Shown here piece by piece: positions 1 to 9,940 of a stretch of 64,000 bases of DNA. The position numbers were made by a program, and so were the translations under genes. How positions within the stretch are numbered: the first letter of the stretch is position 1; each line of letters starts with the position of its first letter. Origin of the DNA: Bacteroidales bacterium (GTDB taxonomy: Bacteria; Bacteroidota; Bacteroidia; Bacteroidales; UBA932); assembly GCA_017400135.1 (NCBI GenBank), contig JAFPVJ010000001.1, positions 1-64,000 of the forward strand, in the 5' to 3' direction. The notes under the pieces were generated by a model, which did no database searches, had not been told where the DNA came from, and saw nothing but the letters and a program-made list of their open reading frames with translations.

Positions 1-1151
1 GCGGCCATGAACTTCGGCAGACCGCACTCGTGCATGTTGAGCTCCGGACCGACGACGATGACGGAACGGGCGGAGTAGTCCACGCGCTTACCGAGGAGGT
101 TCTGGCGGAAGCGGCCCTGCTTTCCCTTGAGGGAATCGCTGAGCGACTTGAGCGCCCGGTTGGTCTCGCTCTTGACGGCGGAGGACTTCTTCGAGTTGTC
201 GAAGAGGGAGTCGACGGCTTCCTGGAGCATGCGCTTCTCGTTGCGAAGGATGACTTCCGGAGCCTTGATTTCGATCAGCTTCTTCAGACGGTTGTTGCGG
301 ATGATGACCCGGCGGTACAGGTCGTTCAGGTCGGAGGTCGCGAAACGTCCGCCATCGAGGGGGACGAGAGGCCTCAGGTCCGGAGGAATCACGGGGATGA
401 CCTTCATGATCATCCACTCGGGACGGTTGACGTCCTTGGATTCCACGAACCATTTCACGACCTGGAGGCGCTTGAGGATTTCCGCCTTGCGCTGTTGGGA
501 GCTCTCGACGGCCATCTTCTGGCGCAGTTCCTTGCCGAGTTCCTCGACATTGATCTGCTTGAGAAGGTCATAGATACCCTCGGCACCCATCTTCGCGATG
601 AACTTGTCGGGGTCGTCGTCCGGAAGGGCCCAGTTGTCCTGCACGCGGGCGACTGCATCGAGGTATTCATCCTCGGACAGAAGCTCCATCTGCGGGATTC
701 CCGTGGAGCCGCTCTTCACGACGATGTACTTCTCATAGTAGATCACGGACTCAAGCTTCTTGGCCGGAAGGCCGAGGAGCGCGGAGATCTTGTTGGGAGC
801 GGATTTGAAGTACCAGATGTGGGCGACGGGGACGGTCAGGGTGATGTGACCCATCCTTTCCCGGCGCACCTTCTTCTCAGTCACTTCCACGCCGCAGCGG
901 TCGCAGACGATGCCGCGGTAGCGGATCCTCTTGTACTTGCCGCAGTAGCACTCGTAGTCCTTGGTGGGACCGAAGATCTTCTCGCAGAACAGGCCGTCCT
1001 TTTCGGGCTTGTAGGTGCGGTAGTTGACCGTTTCGGGCTTCAGGACCTCACCGCAAGACCTCGCGGTGATATCTTCCGGAGATGCCAGGGAAATGCTGAT
1101 TTTCTGGAAATTGCTCTTGACTTTGTTATCCTTGTTGTAGAAAGTAGGCAT
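1..1151 (-). CDS. rpoC: DNA-directed RNA polymerase subunit beta' (N-terminal part, cut by window edge)
   Basis: Largest subunit of the core RNA polymerase. Only the first 383 codons are in the window; the catalytic NADFDGD loop lies beyond position 1. The ATG at 1149-1151 gives [11 protein letters not shown] zinc-ribbon segment follows with the spacing CYCGKYKR...CDRCG, as in other RpoC proteins, then the clamp region with [15 protein letters not shown] and later [20 protein letters not shown], the double-psi-barrel entry. It starts 28 nt after the rpoB stop on the same strand, so the two are co-transcribed. Identification rests on these invariant motifs and on gene order. Confidence 0.98.
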   Translation of the reverse strand, partial: MPTFYNKDNKVKSNFQKISISLASPEDITARSCGEVLKPETVNYRTYKPEKDGLFCEKIFGPTKDYECYCGKYKRIRYRGIVCDRCGVEVTEKKVRRERMGHITLTVPVAHIWYFKSAPNKISALLGLPAKKLESVIYYEKYIVVKSGSTGIPQMELLSEDEYLDAVARVQDNWALPDDDPDKFIAKMGAEGIYDLLKQINVEELGKELRQKMAVESSQQRKAEILKRLQVVKWFVESKDVNRPEWMIMKVIPVIPPDLRPLVPLDGGRFATSDLNDLYRRVIIRNNRLKKLIEIKAPEVILRNEKRMLQEAVDSLFDNSKKSSAVKSETNRALKSLSDSLKGKQGRFRQNLLGKRVDYSARSVIVVGPELNMHECGLPKFMA

Positions 1152-1179
1152 ATTTCTTCTCTGTCAAATCGTCCAACAA

Positions 1180-4100
1180 TTAATCCAAGGTGACTTTCAG
1201 TCCCAGACCCCGGAGCTCGTGGAGGAGCACGTTGAGGGATTCGGGAATGCCTGCCGGAGGCATCGGATCGCCCTTGACGATGGCTTCATACGTCTTGGAA
1301 CGTCCGGTGACATCATCGGATTTGACCGTAAGGATCTCCTGGAGGGCGTTGGCCGCACCGAAGGCCTCGAGGGCCCAGACTTCCATCTCACCGAAACGCT
1401 GGCCGCCGAACTGCGCTTTACCGCCGAGGGGCTGCTGGGTGATGAGGGAGTAAGGACCGATCGAGCGGGCGTGCATCTTGTCGTCCACCATGTGTCCGAG
1501 CTTGATCATGTAGATCACACCGACCGTGGCGGGCTGGTCGAACCAGTCGCCGGTGCCGCCGTCGCGGAGGCGCGTCTTGCCGAACCTCAGCAGGCCGGCC
1601 TTGTCGGTGTAACTGCAGATCTCGTCGATGCTGGCACCGTCGAAGATCGGGGTGCTGAACTTCAGGCCGAGCTTGCTGCCCGCCCAACCGAGGACGGTCT
1701 CGTAGATCTGTCCCAGGTTCATACGGGAAGGCACGCCCAGCGGGTTGAGCACCAGGTCGACCGGCGTACCGTCCTCGAGGAACGGCATGTCTTCGCGACG
1801 GACGATCTTGGCGACGATACCCTTGTTGCCGTGGCGTCCGGCCATCTTGTCACCGACGGTGATCTTGCGCTTCTTGGCCACGTAGACCTTGGCGAGCTGC
1901 ATCACTCCGTTCGGGAGCTCGTCTCCGATCTTGATCTTGTCCATCTCACGCTTGCACTCCGCCGCAGCGGTCTTGTGAGCGATGCAATAGTTGTTGATCA
2001 GGTCACGGATGAGGAGGTTGGCCTCCTTGTCGGCCGTCCACTTGTTGGAGTTGATGTTGTCGTAGTCGATATCCTTGAGCATTTCGGCGGTGATCCGCTT
2101 GTCCTTCTCGATGATATCGACGCCGTACAGGTCGCTGATGCCGGCGCTCTTCTTGCCGCGGGTAAGCACGGCAAGCTTCTGGAGGAATTCGCTGCGCAGC
2201 TTCGCGGAGAAGCGGTCGAACTCTTCCTGGCGCATTTCCAGCTTGGTCTTCTGGTCGGCGCGGGCGGCGCGGCGGTTGGTCTCCTTCGCGAGCTTCGCAT
2301 AGAGGGCGGTCTTGATGACCGTGCCGCTGAGCGAAGGGTTCGCCTTGAGGGAGGCGTCCTTGACATCGCCGGCCTTGTCGCCGAAGATGGCCTTGAGAAG
2401 TTTCTCTTCCGGAGAAGGATCGCTCTCGCCCTTCGGGGTGATCTTGCCGATCATGATGTCTCCCGGCTCGATGTGCGCGCCGATCATGATGATACCGTCC
2501 TCGCCCAGGTACTTGGTCGCATCCTCGCTGACGTTGGGGATGTCGGAGGTGAGCTCCTCCATGCCGCGCTTGGTGTCACGGACCTCGGTGAGGTACTCGT
2601 CCACATGCACGGAAGTGAGGATGTCCCACTTGACCATCTCTTCGGACAGCACGATGGCGTCCTCGTAGTTGTAGCCCTTCCAAGGCATGAAGGCGACCAT
2701 CAGGTTGCGGCCGAGCGCGAGCTCGCCGTCCTGGGTGGCATAGCCTTCGGTGAGCATCTGGCCCGCGCTCACCCGGTCACCCTTGCGGACGACGGGGATG
2801 AGGTTGACCGTGGTGCTCTGGTTGGTGCGGCGGTAGTTGGGGAGGGTATAGACCGTCTCCTCGGGGGAGAAGCTGACGAAGTTCTCGTCCTCGGTGCGGT
2901 CGTACTTGACGCGGATCTCGTTGGCATCCACGTAAGTGACGGTACCGGCACGCTCGGCGATGTACTGGGTGCGGGAGTCCAGGCAGACCCGTTTCTCCAG
3001 ACCGGTGCCCACGATAGGGGCCTGGGGGGAGAGCAGCGGGACGGCCTGACGCATCATGTTGGCGCCCATCAGTGCGCGGTGCGCATCGTCGTGCTCGAGG
3101 AACGGGATCAGGGACGCGGCGACCGAAGCCATCTGGTTCGGGGCGACGTCCATATAATTGACCTCTTCCTTCGCAACGACGGGGAAGTCCGCCTCCAGGC
3201 GGCACTGCACCCTTTCTTCTTCGATGACGCCGTCATCGGACATCTTGACGTTGGCCAGGGAGACCAGCTTCTTCTCCTCCTCTTCGGCGCTCATGTAGTG
3301 CCAGCCGGAGTTGCTGAGGTCCACCTTGCCTTCCTTGACGTCACGGTAAGGGGTCTCGATGAATCCGAGGTCGTCGATCTTCGCATAGACGCAGAGGGAC
3401 GAGATCAGACCGATGTTCGGTCCTTCCGGGGACTCGATCGGGCAGAGACGTCCGTAGTGCGTGTAATGCACGTCGCGGACCTCGAAACCGGCCCTGTCGC
3501 GCGACAGACCGCCCGGACCGAGAGCCGAAAGACGACGCTTGTGCGTAATCTCGGCTAGCGGGTTCGTCTGGTCCATGAACTGGGACAGCTGGCTGGTGCC
3601 GAAGAAGGAATTGATGACGGAAGACAGCGTCTTCGCGTTGATCAGGTCCGTGGGGTTGAACTGTTCGCTGTCGCGGACGTTCATCCTTTCGCGGATGGTA
3701 CGTGCCATACGGCTCAGGCCGACGCTGAACTGGTTGGCGAGCTGCTCGCCGACCGTGCGGACGCGACGGTTGCTGAGGTGGTCGATGTCGTCCACCGTGG
3801 CCTTGGAATTGATCAGCTCGATGAGATACTTGATGATCTCGATGATGTCGGTATTCGTGAGCACCTTGACATTGGCGTCGGTCGAGAGGCCGAGCTTCTT
3901 GTTGAGGCGGTAGCGTCCGACGCTGCCGAGATCGTACCTCTTCTCGGAGAAGAAGAGCTTGTCGATCACGTCACGGGCCGTGTTCTCATCCGGCGGCTCC
4001 GAGTTGCGGAGCTGCTTGTAGATGTAGTTGACGGCTTCGATCTCCGTGTTGGTGGGATCCTTCTGCAGGGTGTTGTAGATGATGGTGTACTCGTTGGAGT

Positions 4101-4998
4101 TGGCCTCGTCCTTCTGCAGCAGGATGGTCTTCACCTCGGTCTCGAGGATGTCCTTGATGGTGTCGTCGTCGAGGATCGCACCCCGTTCCACGATGGGGAC
4201 GGTACGCTCGATGGGGATGACCTCGCCGGTATCCTCATCTTCGAAATCCTCGATCCAGGTCTTCAGGACCTTGGCGGCGAGCTTGCGGCCCTTGTTGGCG
4301 TTCAGCTCCTTTTTCGTGACCTTGATCTCATCGGCGAGTCCGAAGATGTCGATGATATCCTTGTCGCTGTCGTAACCGATGGCGCGGAGCAGCGTGGTCA
4401 CGGGCAATTTCTTCTTCCGGTCGATGTAGGCGTACATGACATTGTTGATGTCCGTCGCGAACTCGATCCAGGATCCCTTGAAGGGGATGATCCTGGCGGA
4501 ATAGAGCTTCGTGCCGTTGGCGTGCATGCTCTGGTCGAAGAACACGCCCGGCGAACGGTGAAGCTGGGATACGATGATTCGCTCCGATCCGTTGATGACG
4601 AACGTGCCGGCCGGCGTCATGTAAGGGATGTCGCCGAGGTACACGTCCTGGACACGGGTGTCAAAGTCCTCGTGGTCAGGGTCAGTGCAGGAAAGACGGA
4701 GCTTCGCCTTGAGGGGTACATCGTACGTCAGGCCCCTCTCAAGGCATTCCACGATCGAATACTGCGGAGGATCGATGAAGTAATCGATGAACTCCAGCCG
4801 GTAATTGTTTCGGGTATCTTCAATCGGGAAGACCTCCTGGAAAACCTTGTAGAGACCCTCGTTTTTCCGGTTCTCCGGCGTGGTCTCCAACTGGAAGAAA
4901 TCCTTGAATGACTTCAACTGGATCTCCAGAAGGTCAGGATATTCCAGGATTTTGGATGTTGCGAAATCAATACGCTTTTGGGTGGTCTTTTTGGACAT
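1180..4998 (-). CDS. rpoB: DNA-directed RNA polymerase subunit beta
   Basis: Second-largest RNA polymerase subunit, 1272 residues, the usual length for Bacteroidota. The rifampicin region (about 3480-3600) reads LSQFMDQTN...[13 protein letters not shown], so the residues equivalent to E. coli D516, H526 and S531 are all the sensitive type. C-terminal motifs include [12 protein letters not shown] and [19 protein letters not shown]. It lies 107 nt downstream of rplL, with a terminator-like hairpin between them, and 28 nt upstream of rpoC. Its expression is therefore probably a read-through fraction of the ribosomal-protein transcript. Confidence 0.99.
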   Translation of the reverse strand: MSKKTTQKRIDFATSKILEYPDLLEIQLKSFKDFFQLETTPENRKNEGLYKVFQEVFPIEDTRNNYRLEFIDYFIDPPQYSIVECLERGLTYDVPLKAKLRLSCTDPDHEDFDTRVQDVYLGDIPYMTPAGTFVINGSERIIVSQLHRSPGVFFDQSMHANGTKLYSARIIPFKGSWIEFATDINNVMYAYIDRKKKLPVTTLLRAIGYDSDKDIIDIFGLADEIKVTKKELNANKGRKLAAKVLKTWIEDFEDEDTGEVIPIERTVPIVERGAILDDDTIKDILETEVKTILLQKDEANSNEYTIIYNTLQKDPTNTEIEAVNYIYKQLRNSEPPDENTARDVIDKLFFSEKRYDLGSVGRYRLNKKLGLSTDANVKVLTNTDIIEIIKYLIELINSKATVDDIDHLSNRRVRTVGEQLANQFSVGLSRMARTIRERMNVRDSEQFNPTDLINAKTLSSVINSFFGTSQLSQFMDQTNPLAEITHKRRLSALGPGGLSRDRAGFEVRDVHYTHYGRLCPIESPEGPNIGLISSLCVYAKIDDLGFIETPYRDVKEGKVDLSNSGWHYMSAEEEEKKLVSLANVKMSDDGVIEEERVQCRLEADFPVVAKEEVNYMDVAPNQMASVAASLIPFLEHDDAHRALMGANMMRQAVPLLSPQAPIVGTGLEKRVCLDSRTQYIAERAGTVTYVDANEIRVKYDRTEDENFVSFSPEETVYTLPNYRRTNQSTTVNLIPVVRKGDRVSAGQMLTEGYATQDGELALGRNLMVAFMPWKGYNYEDAIVLSEEMVKWDILTSVHVDEYLTEVRDTKRGMEELTSDIPNVSEDATKYLGEDGIIMIGAHIEPGDIMIGKITPKGESDPSPEEKLLKAIFGDKAGDVKDASLKANPSLSGTVIKTALYAKLAKETNRRAARADQKTKLEMRQEEFDRFSAKLRSEFLQKLAVLTRGKKSAGISDLYGVDIIEKDKRITAEMLKDIDYDNINSNKWTADKEANLLIRDLINNYCIAHKTAAAECKREMDKIKIGDELPNGVMQLAKVYVAKKRKITVGDKMAGRHGNKGIVAKIVRREDMPFLEDGTPVDLVLNPLGVPSRMNLGQIYETVLGWAGSKLGLKFSTPIFDGASIDEICSYTDKAGLLRFGKTRLRDGGTGDWFDQPATVGVIYMIKLGHMVDDKMHARSIGPYSLITQQPLGGKAQFGGQRFGEMEVWALEAFGAANALQEILTVKSDDVTGRSKTYEAIVKGDPMPPAGIPESLNVLLHELRGLGLKVTLD

Positions 4999-5030
4999 AA
5001 GGTCTTAAGTGAAAAGAGAAAACTTAAAGA

Positions 5031-5070
5031 CGGAAAAAAGGTTTAGAGCCTATTGACCCCGGCTCTAAAC
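5031..5070 (-). terminator. Attenuator or terminator-like hairpin between rplL and rpoB
   Basis: A perfect 10-bp stem, GTTTAGAGCC (5041-5050) with GGCTCTAAAC (5061-5070), has a 10-nt loop. On the minus strand it is followed by CTTTTTTCC, giving a canonical intrinsic-terminator shape between rplL and rpoB. Because rpoBC must still be transcribed, it probably works as a partial terminator that sets the L7/L12 to polymerase ratio, as known for the E. coli rplL-rpoB gap. An A-rich run precedes it, so it could also act on the plus strand. Confidence 0.75.
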
Positions 5071-5105
5071 CTGTTTTTTCCCCGGCATGGGGAAAGAGGG
5101 AGGAG

Positions 5106-5477
5106 TTACTTAACCTCGACGGTTGCTCCGGCCTCTTCGAGCGTCTCCTTGAGCTGCTCGGCCTCTGCCTTAGAAACTTTCTCTTTGATAGTCGCGGGAG
5201 CGCCGTCGACCAGTTCCTTCGCCTCTTTGAGGCCCAGTCCGAGGGCTTCCTTGACGGCCTTGATGACCTGGAGCTTCGCGGTGCCAGCGCTGTTGAGGAC
5301 CACGTCGAACTCGGTCTGCTCAGCGGGTTCCGCTGCGCCACCCTCGACGGGACCGGCGGCCACTACGGTAGCGGCGGGCTCGATGCCGTACTCTTCCTTG
5401 AGAACCTTAGCAAGTTCCTGAACGTCTTTGACAGTCAAGTTGACCAACTCTTCTGCAAGTTTTTTTACGTCTGCCAT
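5106..5477 (-). CDS. rplL: 50S ribosomal protein L7/L12
   Basis: Stalk protein that recruits translation GTPases, 123 residues, normal length. The N-terminal dimerisation helices ([20 protein letters not shown]) are followed by an Ala/Gly/Pro/Glu hinge and the C-terminal domain with [20 protein letters not shown] and [20 protein letters not shown]. It follows rplJ by 36 nt on the same strand, as is almost universal. The downstream hairpin at 5041-5070 probably makes it the last full-level gene of its transcript. Confidence 0.98.
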   Translation of the reverse strand: MADVKKLAEELVNLTVKDVQELAKVLKEEYGIEPAATVVAAGPVEGGAAEPAEQTEFDVVLNSAGTAKLQVIKAVKEALGLGLKEAKELVDGAPATIKEKVSKAEAEQLKETLEEAGATVEVK

Positions 5478-5513
5478 AATTGTAATATTTTAAATTGTTT
5501 ATTGTTATTTGTC

Positions 5514-6113
5514 TTATTCTGCTGCAGGTGCCTCTTCGGCCTTGGGAGCCTCTTCGGCCACGGGGGCCTCGACGGCTGCAGGAGCCTCGGCGACGGTTGC
5601 CGCCTTGACGATCTTGTCGTCGTCGGCCAGACCCTCGGATGCATTCTCGAGCGCGGAGAGGACTCTCTGGGCGGGAGACTGGAGCATCGCGATGATGTCG
5701 CCGATGAGCTCTTCCTTGGACTTGATGGCTGCGAGCTCGTCGAGCTTGTCGCCGACGAAAGCGCATTCCTGGACATAGGCGCCCTTGATGACGGGCTTCT
5801 GGAAGCCTTCCTTCATCAATTTCTTGATGAGCTTTGCAGGAGCGTTGGGAGTTTCCGTGTACATGATGGCGGTGTTGCCTTCAAGCGTAGGGAGAAGCTG
5901 ATTCATCTCTTCGTTGTTCAGTCGCTTCAGGACGATGGCGAAGAGGGTATTCTTCACGACCGTAAGCTTCACGTTCTGCTCGAAGCAGCAACGGCGGAGC
6001 TTGGAGGTCTGTCCGGCGTTCAGCCCGGCGATATCGGTGATGTAGAAATTCGGATATTCGCTGATGAGAGCGGAAATGCTTTCAATAACCTGATCTTTCA
6101 ATTCTTTTTTCAT
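5514..6113 (-). CDS. rplJ: 50S ribosomal protein L10
   Basis: Anchors the L7/L12 stalk on 23S rRNA. It has 199 residues. The first 170 match the L10 fold: a KKELKDQVIESISALI start, VVKNTLFAIVLKR, and a C-terminal helix (ELIGDIIAMLQSPAQRVLSA) that binds L7/L12 dimers. The last 30 residues are a low-complexity Ala/Glu/Pro tail built on repeats of the type APVAEEAPKAEEAPAAE, an extension beyond the E. coli protein. It lies 11 nt downstream of rplA in the operon, where L10 typically autoregulates through the mRNA leader; I cannot assign that site here. Confidence 0.97.
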   Translation of the reverse strand: MKKELKDQVIESISALISEYPNFYITDIAGLNAGQTSKLRRCCFEQNVKLTVVKNTLFAIVLKRLNNEEMNQLLPTLEGNTAIMYTETPNAPAKLIKKLMKEGFQKPVIKGAYVQECAFVGDKLDELAAIKSKEELIGDIIAMLQSPAQRVLSALENASEGLADDDKIVKAATVAEAPAAVEAPVAEEAPKAEEAPAAE

Positions 6114-6124
6114 AGCGGTATCTA

Positions 6125-6832
6125 TTATTTCTCAGCACCGGTGAGGAATGCTTTCAAATCAACTTTGACGCCGTGGCTCATGGTGGAGCACAGGGCGGCG
6201 CTCTTCATATAGGTGCCCTTGAGCGCCTGAGGCTTCAGCTTGGAAATAGCGTTCAGCATCTCGGCGGCATTCTCATAGAGCTGCTCGGGGGTAAAGGAGA
6301 CCTTGCCGATGGCGGCGTGGATGATACCGGTCTTGTCGACCTTGAAGTCGATCTTACCGGCCTTCACTTCCTTGACCGCGTTGCCGACCGCCATGGTGAC
6401 GGTACCGGTCTTCGGGTTCGGCATCAGGCCGCGGGGACCGAGGATACGGCCCAGCGCACCGACCTTCGCCATCACGGACGGGGTGCAGATGATGACATCC
6501 ACATCGGTCCAACCGGCTTTGATCTTGTCAATGTATTCGTCCAGTCCGACATAGTCGGCGCCGGCTTCTTTCGCTTCGGCTTCCTTGTCCGGGGTGCAGA
6601 GCACGAGGACGCGGACGGTCTTACCTGTGCCGTGAGGCAGGGTGACAACGCCACGGATCATCTGGTTGGCCTTCCTGGGATCCACACCCAGGTTGCAGGA
6701 CAGCTCGACGGAAGCGTCAAACTTCGTGAAGGTGATGTCCTTGACGACAGCACATGCTTCAGCAAGGGAATAGGCCTTGGTACGATCGTACTTCTCGAGG
6801 GTGGCCTTCTGATTTTTCGTCAATTTACTCAT
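6125..6832 (-). CDS. rplA: 50S ribosomal protein L1
   Basis: L1-stalk protein and translational repressor of its own operon in many bacteria. It has 235 residues, normal length. Recognisable are [13 protein letters not shown] near the start, [13 protein letters not shown], the signature region [15 protein letters not shown], and [18 protein letters not shown]. It follows rplK by 15 nt on the same strand. Confidence 0.98.
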   Translation of the reverse strand: MSKLTKNQKATLEKYDRTKAYSLAEACAVVKDITFTKFDASVELSCNLGVDPRKANQMIRGVVTLPHGTGKTVRVLVLCTPDKEAEAKEAGADYVGLDEYIDKIKAGWTDVDVIICTPSVMAKVGALGRILGPRGLMPNPKTGTVTMAVGNAVKEVKAGKIDFKVDKTGIIHAAIGKVSFTPEQLYENAAEMLNAISKLKPQALKGTYMKSAALCSTMSHGVKVDLKAFLTGAEK

Positions 6833-6847
6833 AAAGCATGCGTGTTT

Positions 6848-7291
6848 TTAGATGTCCTTGGGGAATTCTCCGGTGACGGTGATGCCCATGCTTCTGGCGG
6901 TACCGGCGACCATCTTCATCGCGGACGCGAGGGTAAAGCAGTTCAGGTCAGGCATCTTGCCTTCGGCGATGGTCTTCACCTGGTCCCAGGTGATGCTCGC
7001 CACTTTCTTTCTGTTAGGTTCTCCAGAACCTTTTTGAACCTTTGCGGCTTCCTTGACGGAAATCGCTACCGGGGGCTGCTTGACTTCGAACGTGAAGGAC
7101 TTGTCGGAGTATACGGTGATGACCACGGGGAGGACTTTGCCTGCCTGTGCCTGCGTAGCAGCATTGAACTGCTTGCAGAAGTCCATGATGTTCAAGCCTT
7201 TCGAGCCGAGGGCGGGTCCTACCGGAGGTGCTGGATTAGCGGCTCCTCCTTTGATTTGGAGCTTGATGAATCCGGTAATTTCTTTTGCCAT
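6848..7291 (-). CDS. rplK: 50S ribosomal protein L11
   Basis: Forms the GTPase-associated centre with 23S rRNA. It has 147 residues, normal length. The N-terminal domain carries [20 protein letters not shown] with the conserved prolines. The C-terminal RNA-binding domain carries [18 protein letters not shown] and [16 protein letters not shown]. It lies six bases after the nusG stop, in the order nusG-rplK-rplA typical of this operon. Confidence 0.98.
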   Translation of the reverse strand: MAKEITGFIKLQIKGGAANPAPPVGPALGSKGLNIMDFCKQFNAATQAQAGKVLPVVITVYSDKSFTFEVKQPPVAISVKEAAKVQKGSGEPNRKKVASITWDQVKTIAEGKMPDLNCFTLASAMKMVAGTARSMGITVTGEFPKDI

Positions 7292-7297
7292 AGTCTG

Positions 7298-7864
7298 TTA
7301 TTCTTTAGTTACTTGCGTAAAACTGAGTTCCAAAAGGGTCTTCCTGCCGAAGATAACGACGACGACCTTGAGTTTGCTCCGGTCTTCGATGATCTCTTCC
7401 ACTGTGCCGTTGAATCCGCTGAACGGGCCGTCGGTGATCTTCACGGCGTCGCCCACCTCGAAGTTGACGATGGCTTCGGCCGCGCTGTCCGCGTTCTCGT
7501 CCTGCGTACCGAGGATCCGCCGTACCTCCTCTTCCCTGAGGGGCACGGGGATGCGCTCGAACTGGGTGCCGGAAACGGTCTTCTTCTCCGTGAGGAAACC
7601 GGACATCCCGGGGACGAGATTGCGGATGATGTTCTCAAGCTTCGCGCTCAGTTCCGCCTCGATCAAGACATAACCGGGGAAAAGCAGCTTGTCGACCGCC
7701 TTTCTCTTGCCATTCTTGTTGACAATCTCTTTCTTGACTGGAACGAGGACTTGGGAAACCTGATCCTGTAGGCCGCTTCTCTCTATCTCCTTCTCGAGAT
7801 ATTCCTTGGCTTTCTTCTCTTTACCGCCTGCGGTTCGGAGAACATACCATTTCTGTTCGCCCAT
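7298..7864 (-). CDS. nusG: Transcription termination/antitermination protein NusG
   Basis: Binds RNA polymerase and couples it to Rho or the ribosome. It has 188 residues. An NGN domain begins KWYVLRTAGGKEKKAKEYLEK, with FPGYVLIEAEL and a MSGFLTEKKTV loop. A KOW domain follows with VGDAVKITDGPFSGFNGTVE. The NGN loop is longer than in E. coli, as is common in Bacteroidota. It is flanked by secE (20 nt upstream) and rplK (6 nt downstream). Confidence 0.97.
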   Translation of the reverse strand: MGEQKWYVLRTAGGKEKKAKEYLEKEIERSGLQDQVSQVLVPVKKEIVNKNGKRKAVDKLLFPGYVLIEAELSAKLENIIRNLVPGMSGFLTEKKTVSGTQFERIPVPLREEEVRRILGTQDENADSAAEAIVNFEVGDAVKITDGPFSGFNGTVEEIIEDRSKLKVVVVIFGRKTLLELSFTQVTKE

Positions 7865-7884
7865 TATTAAATATCAACGGTTAA

Positions 7885-8073
7885 TTACAGTGTGTAAATG
7901 AACGTCATCAAGTGCTGGAAAGCAAAGTCTATGACCCAAAGCGCCGCCGCCAGGATGACCGTCGCGATCATCACGAGGAAGGCAGAGCTCTGCAGCTTCT
8001 CCCAATTAGGCCAGCTGGTCTTCTTGGTGAGCTCGACATAAGACTCTTTCAGATAGTTGATAAACTTTCTCAT
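7885..8073 (-). CDS. secE: Preprotein translocase subunit SecE
   Basis: Small inner-membrane subunit that clamps SecY. It has 62 residues starting at the ATG 8071-8073 (MRKFINYLKESYVELTKKTS). A longer in-frame reading up to 8184 would run into the tRNA-Trp gene and is rejected. The amphipathic helix with the conserved KKTSWPNWEKLQ stretch precedes one transmembrane segment (FLVMIATVILAAALWVIDF). The position between tRNA-Trp and nusG is standard. Confidence 0.95.
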   Translation of the reverse strand: MRKFINYLKESYVELTKKTSWPNWEKLQSSAFLVMIATVILAAALWVIDFAFQHLMTFIYTL

Positions 8074-8156
8074 CTTTACTTTTAATGGACCCCGAGGATT
8101 GGAAGCTTGAACGGAGTCTGTTAAACAATTACCAAATCGTAACCTTTGATATGAAT

Positions 8157-8230
8157 TGGCAGGGGAAGCAGGATTCGAACCCACATCGACGGTTTTGGAG
8201 ACCGCTGAACTACCCTTGTTCTATTCCCCT
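8157..8230 (-). tRNA. trnW: tRNA-Trp (anticodon CCA)
   Basis: Cloverleaf on the minus strand: acceptor AGGGGAA/TTCCCCT, D arm GAAC/GTTC, anticodon stem GCGGT/ACCGT with loop CTCCAAA (anticodon CCA), T arm GTGGG/CCTGC with loop TTCGAAT, discriminator G. The 3' CCA is encoded (8157-8159). It sits between tuf and secE and is probably processed from the same transcript. Confidence 0.96.
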
Positions 8231-8264
8231 GAAAACCCGGAAGGCGTTTTGTGAGCCTCCCGGG
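8231..8264 (-). terminator. Hairpin between tuf and tRNA-Trp (weak terminator or processing site)
   Basis: CCCGGAAGGC (8236-8245) pairs with GCCTCCCGGG (8255-8264), 10 bp with one G-T pair and a 9-nt loop. On the minus strand it is followed by TTTTC. It lies directly after the tuf stop region and before tRNA-Trp. The T-run is short, so partial termination or an RNase processing signal is as likely as full termination. Confidence 0.5.
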
Positions 8265-8279
8265 GAAATGGCTTGGGAA

Positions 8280-9467
8280 TTACTCCAAGATCTTGATAAC
8301 CTGTCCGGCACCCACGGTGCGGCCACCCTCACGGACTGCGAAACGAAGACCTTCGTTCAGAGCCACGGGAGTGATGAGCTGGACATTGATCTCGACGTTA
8401 TCGCCAGGCATGACCATCTCGATGCCCTCAGGGAGAGAGATCTCACCGGTAACATCCAGGGTACGGATGAAGAACTGAGGACGATACTTGTTGTGGAACG
8501 GAGTGTGACGGCCACCCTCTTCCTTCTTCAGGACATAGATCTGTCCGAGGAAGTGCGTGTGAGGAGTGATGGAGCCGGGCTTGGCGATAACCTCGCCGCG
8601 CTTGACTTCCTTCTTGTCGATACCACGGAGAAGCAGACCGACGTTGTCACCAGCCTCACCCTGATCGAGGAGCTTGCGGAACATCTCGACACCCGTAACA
8701 ACGGTGTTCTTCGGACGATCGTTGAAGCCGACGATTTCGGCGGGATCGTTGACGTGGATGGTACCAGTCTCGATACGGCCGGTCACCACGGTGCCACGAC
8801 CGGTGATGGAGAAGATGTCCTCGATAGGCATCAGGAACGGCTTCTCATTCTCACGGACGGGGAGCGGAATGTACTCGTCGACAGCATCCATCAGCTCCAT
8901 GACTTTCTCTTCCCACTGGGGCTCGCCATTGAGGGCGCCCAGAGCGGAACCGCGAATGACGGGGGCGTTGTCGCCGTCGAAGTCATACTTGCTCAGGAGG
9001 TCGCGAACTTCCATCTCGACGAGGTCAAGCATCTCCTCATCGTCGACGAGGTCGACCTTGTTGAGGAACACGACCATCTTAGGAACGTTCACCTGCTTGG
9101 CAAGCAGAACGTGCTCGTTGGTCTGGGGCATCGGACCGTCGGTGGCGGCGACCACGAGGATCGCACCGTCCATCTGAGCGGCACCGGTAACCATGTTCTT
9201 CACATAGTCGGCGTGACCAGGGCAGTCAACGTGCGCATAGTGGCGCTTCGCGGTCTGGTACTCGACGTGAGCGGTGGTGATGGTGATACCACGCTCTTTC
9301 TCCTCAGGGGCGTTGTCGATCTGATCGAAAGTCTTGATCTCGGACAGACCCTTCGCAGCAAGAACCTTGGTGATAGCGGCGGTAAGCGTAGTCTTACCAT
9401 GGTCAACGTGGCCGATCGTGCCAATGTTGACATGAGGTTTATCCCTCTTGAAAGTTTCTTTTGCCAT
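8280..9467 (-). CDS. tuf: Elongation factor Tu
   Basis: GTPase that delivers aminoacyl-tRNA to the ribosome. It has 395 residues. G1 is [12 protein letters not shown]2 region [13 protein letters not shown]3 DCPGHADY, G4 NKVD, G5 region SALGALNGE. Domains 2 and 3 follow, with [11 protein letters not shown] and [14 protein letters not shown]. It lies downstream of four tRNA genes and upstream of tRNA-Trp-secE-nusG, the tufB-type context. No second tuf is in the window. Confidence 0.99.
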   Translation of the reverse strand: MAKETFKRDKPHVNIGTIGHVDHGKTTLTAAITKVLAAKGLSEIKTFDQIDNAPEEKERGITITTAHVEYQTAKRHYAHVDCPGHADYVKNMVTGAAQMDGAILVVAATDGPMPQTNEHVLLAKQVNVPKMVVFLNKVDLVDDEEMLDLVEMEVRDLLSKYDFDGDNAPVIRGSALGALNGEPQWEEKVMELMDAVDEYIPLPVRENEKPFLMPIEDIFSITGRGTVVTGRIETGTIHVNDPAEIVGFNDRPKNTVVTGVEMFRKLLDQGEAGDNVGLLLRGIDKKEVKRGEVIAKPGSITPHTHFLGQIYVLKKEEGGRHTPFHNKYRPQFFIRTLDVTGEISLPEGIEMVMPGDNVEINVQLITPVALNEGLRFAVREGGRTVGAGQVIKILE

Positions 9468-9492
9468 AATATTATGTGTAATGTGTTTTTTA

Positions 9493-9500
9493 CAAAATTA
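9493..9500 (-). promoter_or_regulatory. Possible -7 element in front of tuf
   Basis: TAATTTTG on the minus strand fits the Bacteroidota TAnnTTTG -7 consensus and lies about 25 nt before the tuf ATG. I see no TTTG at the right distance upstream. tuf may instead be served mainly by the tRNA-cluster promoter, with this as a weak secondary start. Confidence 0.35.
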
Positions 9501-9521
9501 AACCGGCACTTAGCACCGGTC

Positions 9522-9596
<75 letters not shown>

Positions 9597-9599
9597 TTT

Positions 9600-9675
9600 T
9601 GGAGCGGAAAACGAGGTTCGAACTCGCGACCCTCAGCTTGGAAGGCTGATGCTCTACCAACTGAGCTACTTCCGC
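9600..9675 (-). tRNA. trnG: tRNA-Gly (anticodon TCC)
   Basis: Acceptor GCGGAAG/TTTCCGC, D arm GCTC/GAGC, anticodon stem TCAGC/GCTGA with loop CTTCCAA (anticodon TCC), T arm GCGAG/CTCGT with loop TTCGAAC, discriminator T, CCA encoded (9600-9602). Only three bases separate it from tRNA-Thr(GGT). Confidence 0.96.
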
Positions 9676-9684
9676 ATCATTTTG

Positions 9685-9765
9685 TGGGAGGAGGTGGACT
9701 CGAACCACCGAACCCTGAGGGAGCGGATTTACAGTCCGCCGCAATTGCCACTATGCGATCCTCCC
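9685..9765 (-). tRNA. trnY: tRNA-Tyr (anticodon GTA)
   Basis: Acceptor GGGAGGA/TCCTCCC, anticodon stem GCGGA/TCCGC with loop CTGTAAA (anticodon GTA), a long class II variable arm (TCCCTCAGGGTTC) and T arm GGTGG/CCACC. Discriminator is A. The next bases are CAA, so CCA is not encoded and must be added. Confidence 0.95.
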
Positions 9766-9794
9766 AAAGTATCTTTTGCCGTTTTGCTCAGCAG

Positions 9795-9868
9795 AGCCGA
9801 TAGAGGGATTCGAACCCACGACCCCGAGATTACAAATCACGTGCTCTGGCCAACTGAGCTATATCGGC
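9795..9868 (-). tRNA. trnT: tRNA-Thr (anticodon TGT)
   Basis: Acceptor GCCGATA/TATCGGC, D arm GCTC/GAGC, anticodon stem CGTGA/TCTCG with loop TTTGTAA (anticodon TGT), T arm GTGGG/CCCTC region with loop TTCGAAT, discriminator T. The following bases are CTG, so CCA is not encoded. It is the first gene of the tRNA-tuf transcript. Confidence 0.95.
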
Positions 9869-9903
9869 AACGTTTTCAAAACCTCCCTTTCGGAAAGGGA
9901 CTG

Positions 9904-9934
9904 CAAAGATAGAGAATTATTCTCAATCTCCAAA
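9904..9934 (-). promoter_or_regulatory. Strong Bacteroidota-type promoter of the tRNA-tuf transcript
   Basis: On the minus strand TTTG (9931-9934) and TATCTTTG (9904-9911) are separated by exactly 19 nt, an ideal match to the TTTG-N19-21-TAnnTTTG pattern. It is followed by a leader hairpin CCCTTT/AAAGGG (about 9889-9903) and tRNA-Thr(TGT). The spacer contains the perfect palindrome GAGAATTATTCTC (9912-9924), a possible operator. Confidence 0.85.
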
Positions 9935-9940
9935 CTTTTT

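Noticed and set aside
1219..3558. Long open frame opposite rpoB (779 codons)
   Set aside because: Antisense shadow of a high-GC, codon-biased gene; no protein-family motifs, and rpoB on the other strand is certain.
3480..3600. Rifampicin-resistance mutation in rpoB
   Set aside because: The residues equivalent to D516, H526 and S531 are all the sensitive type.
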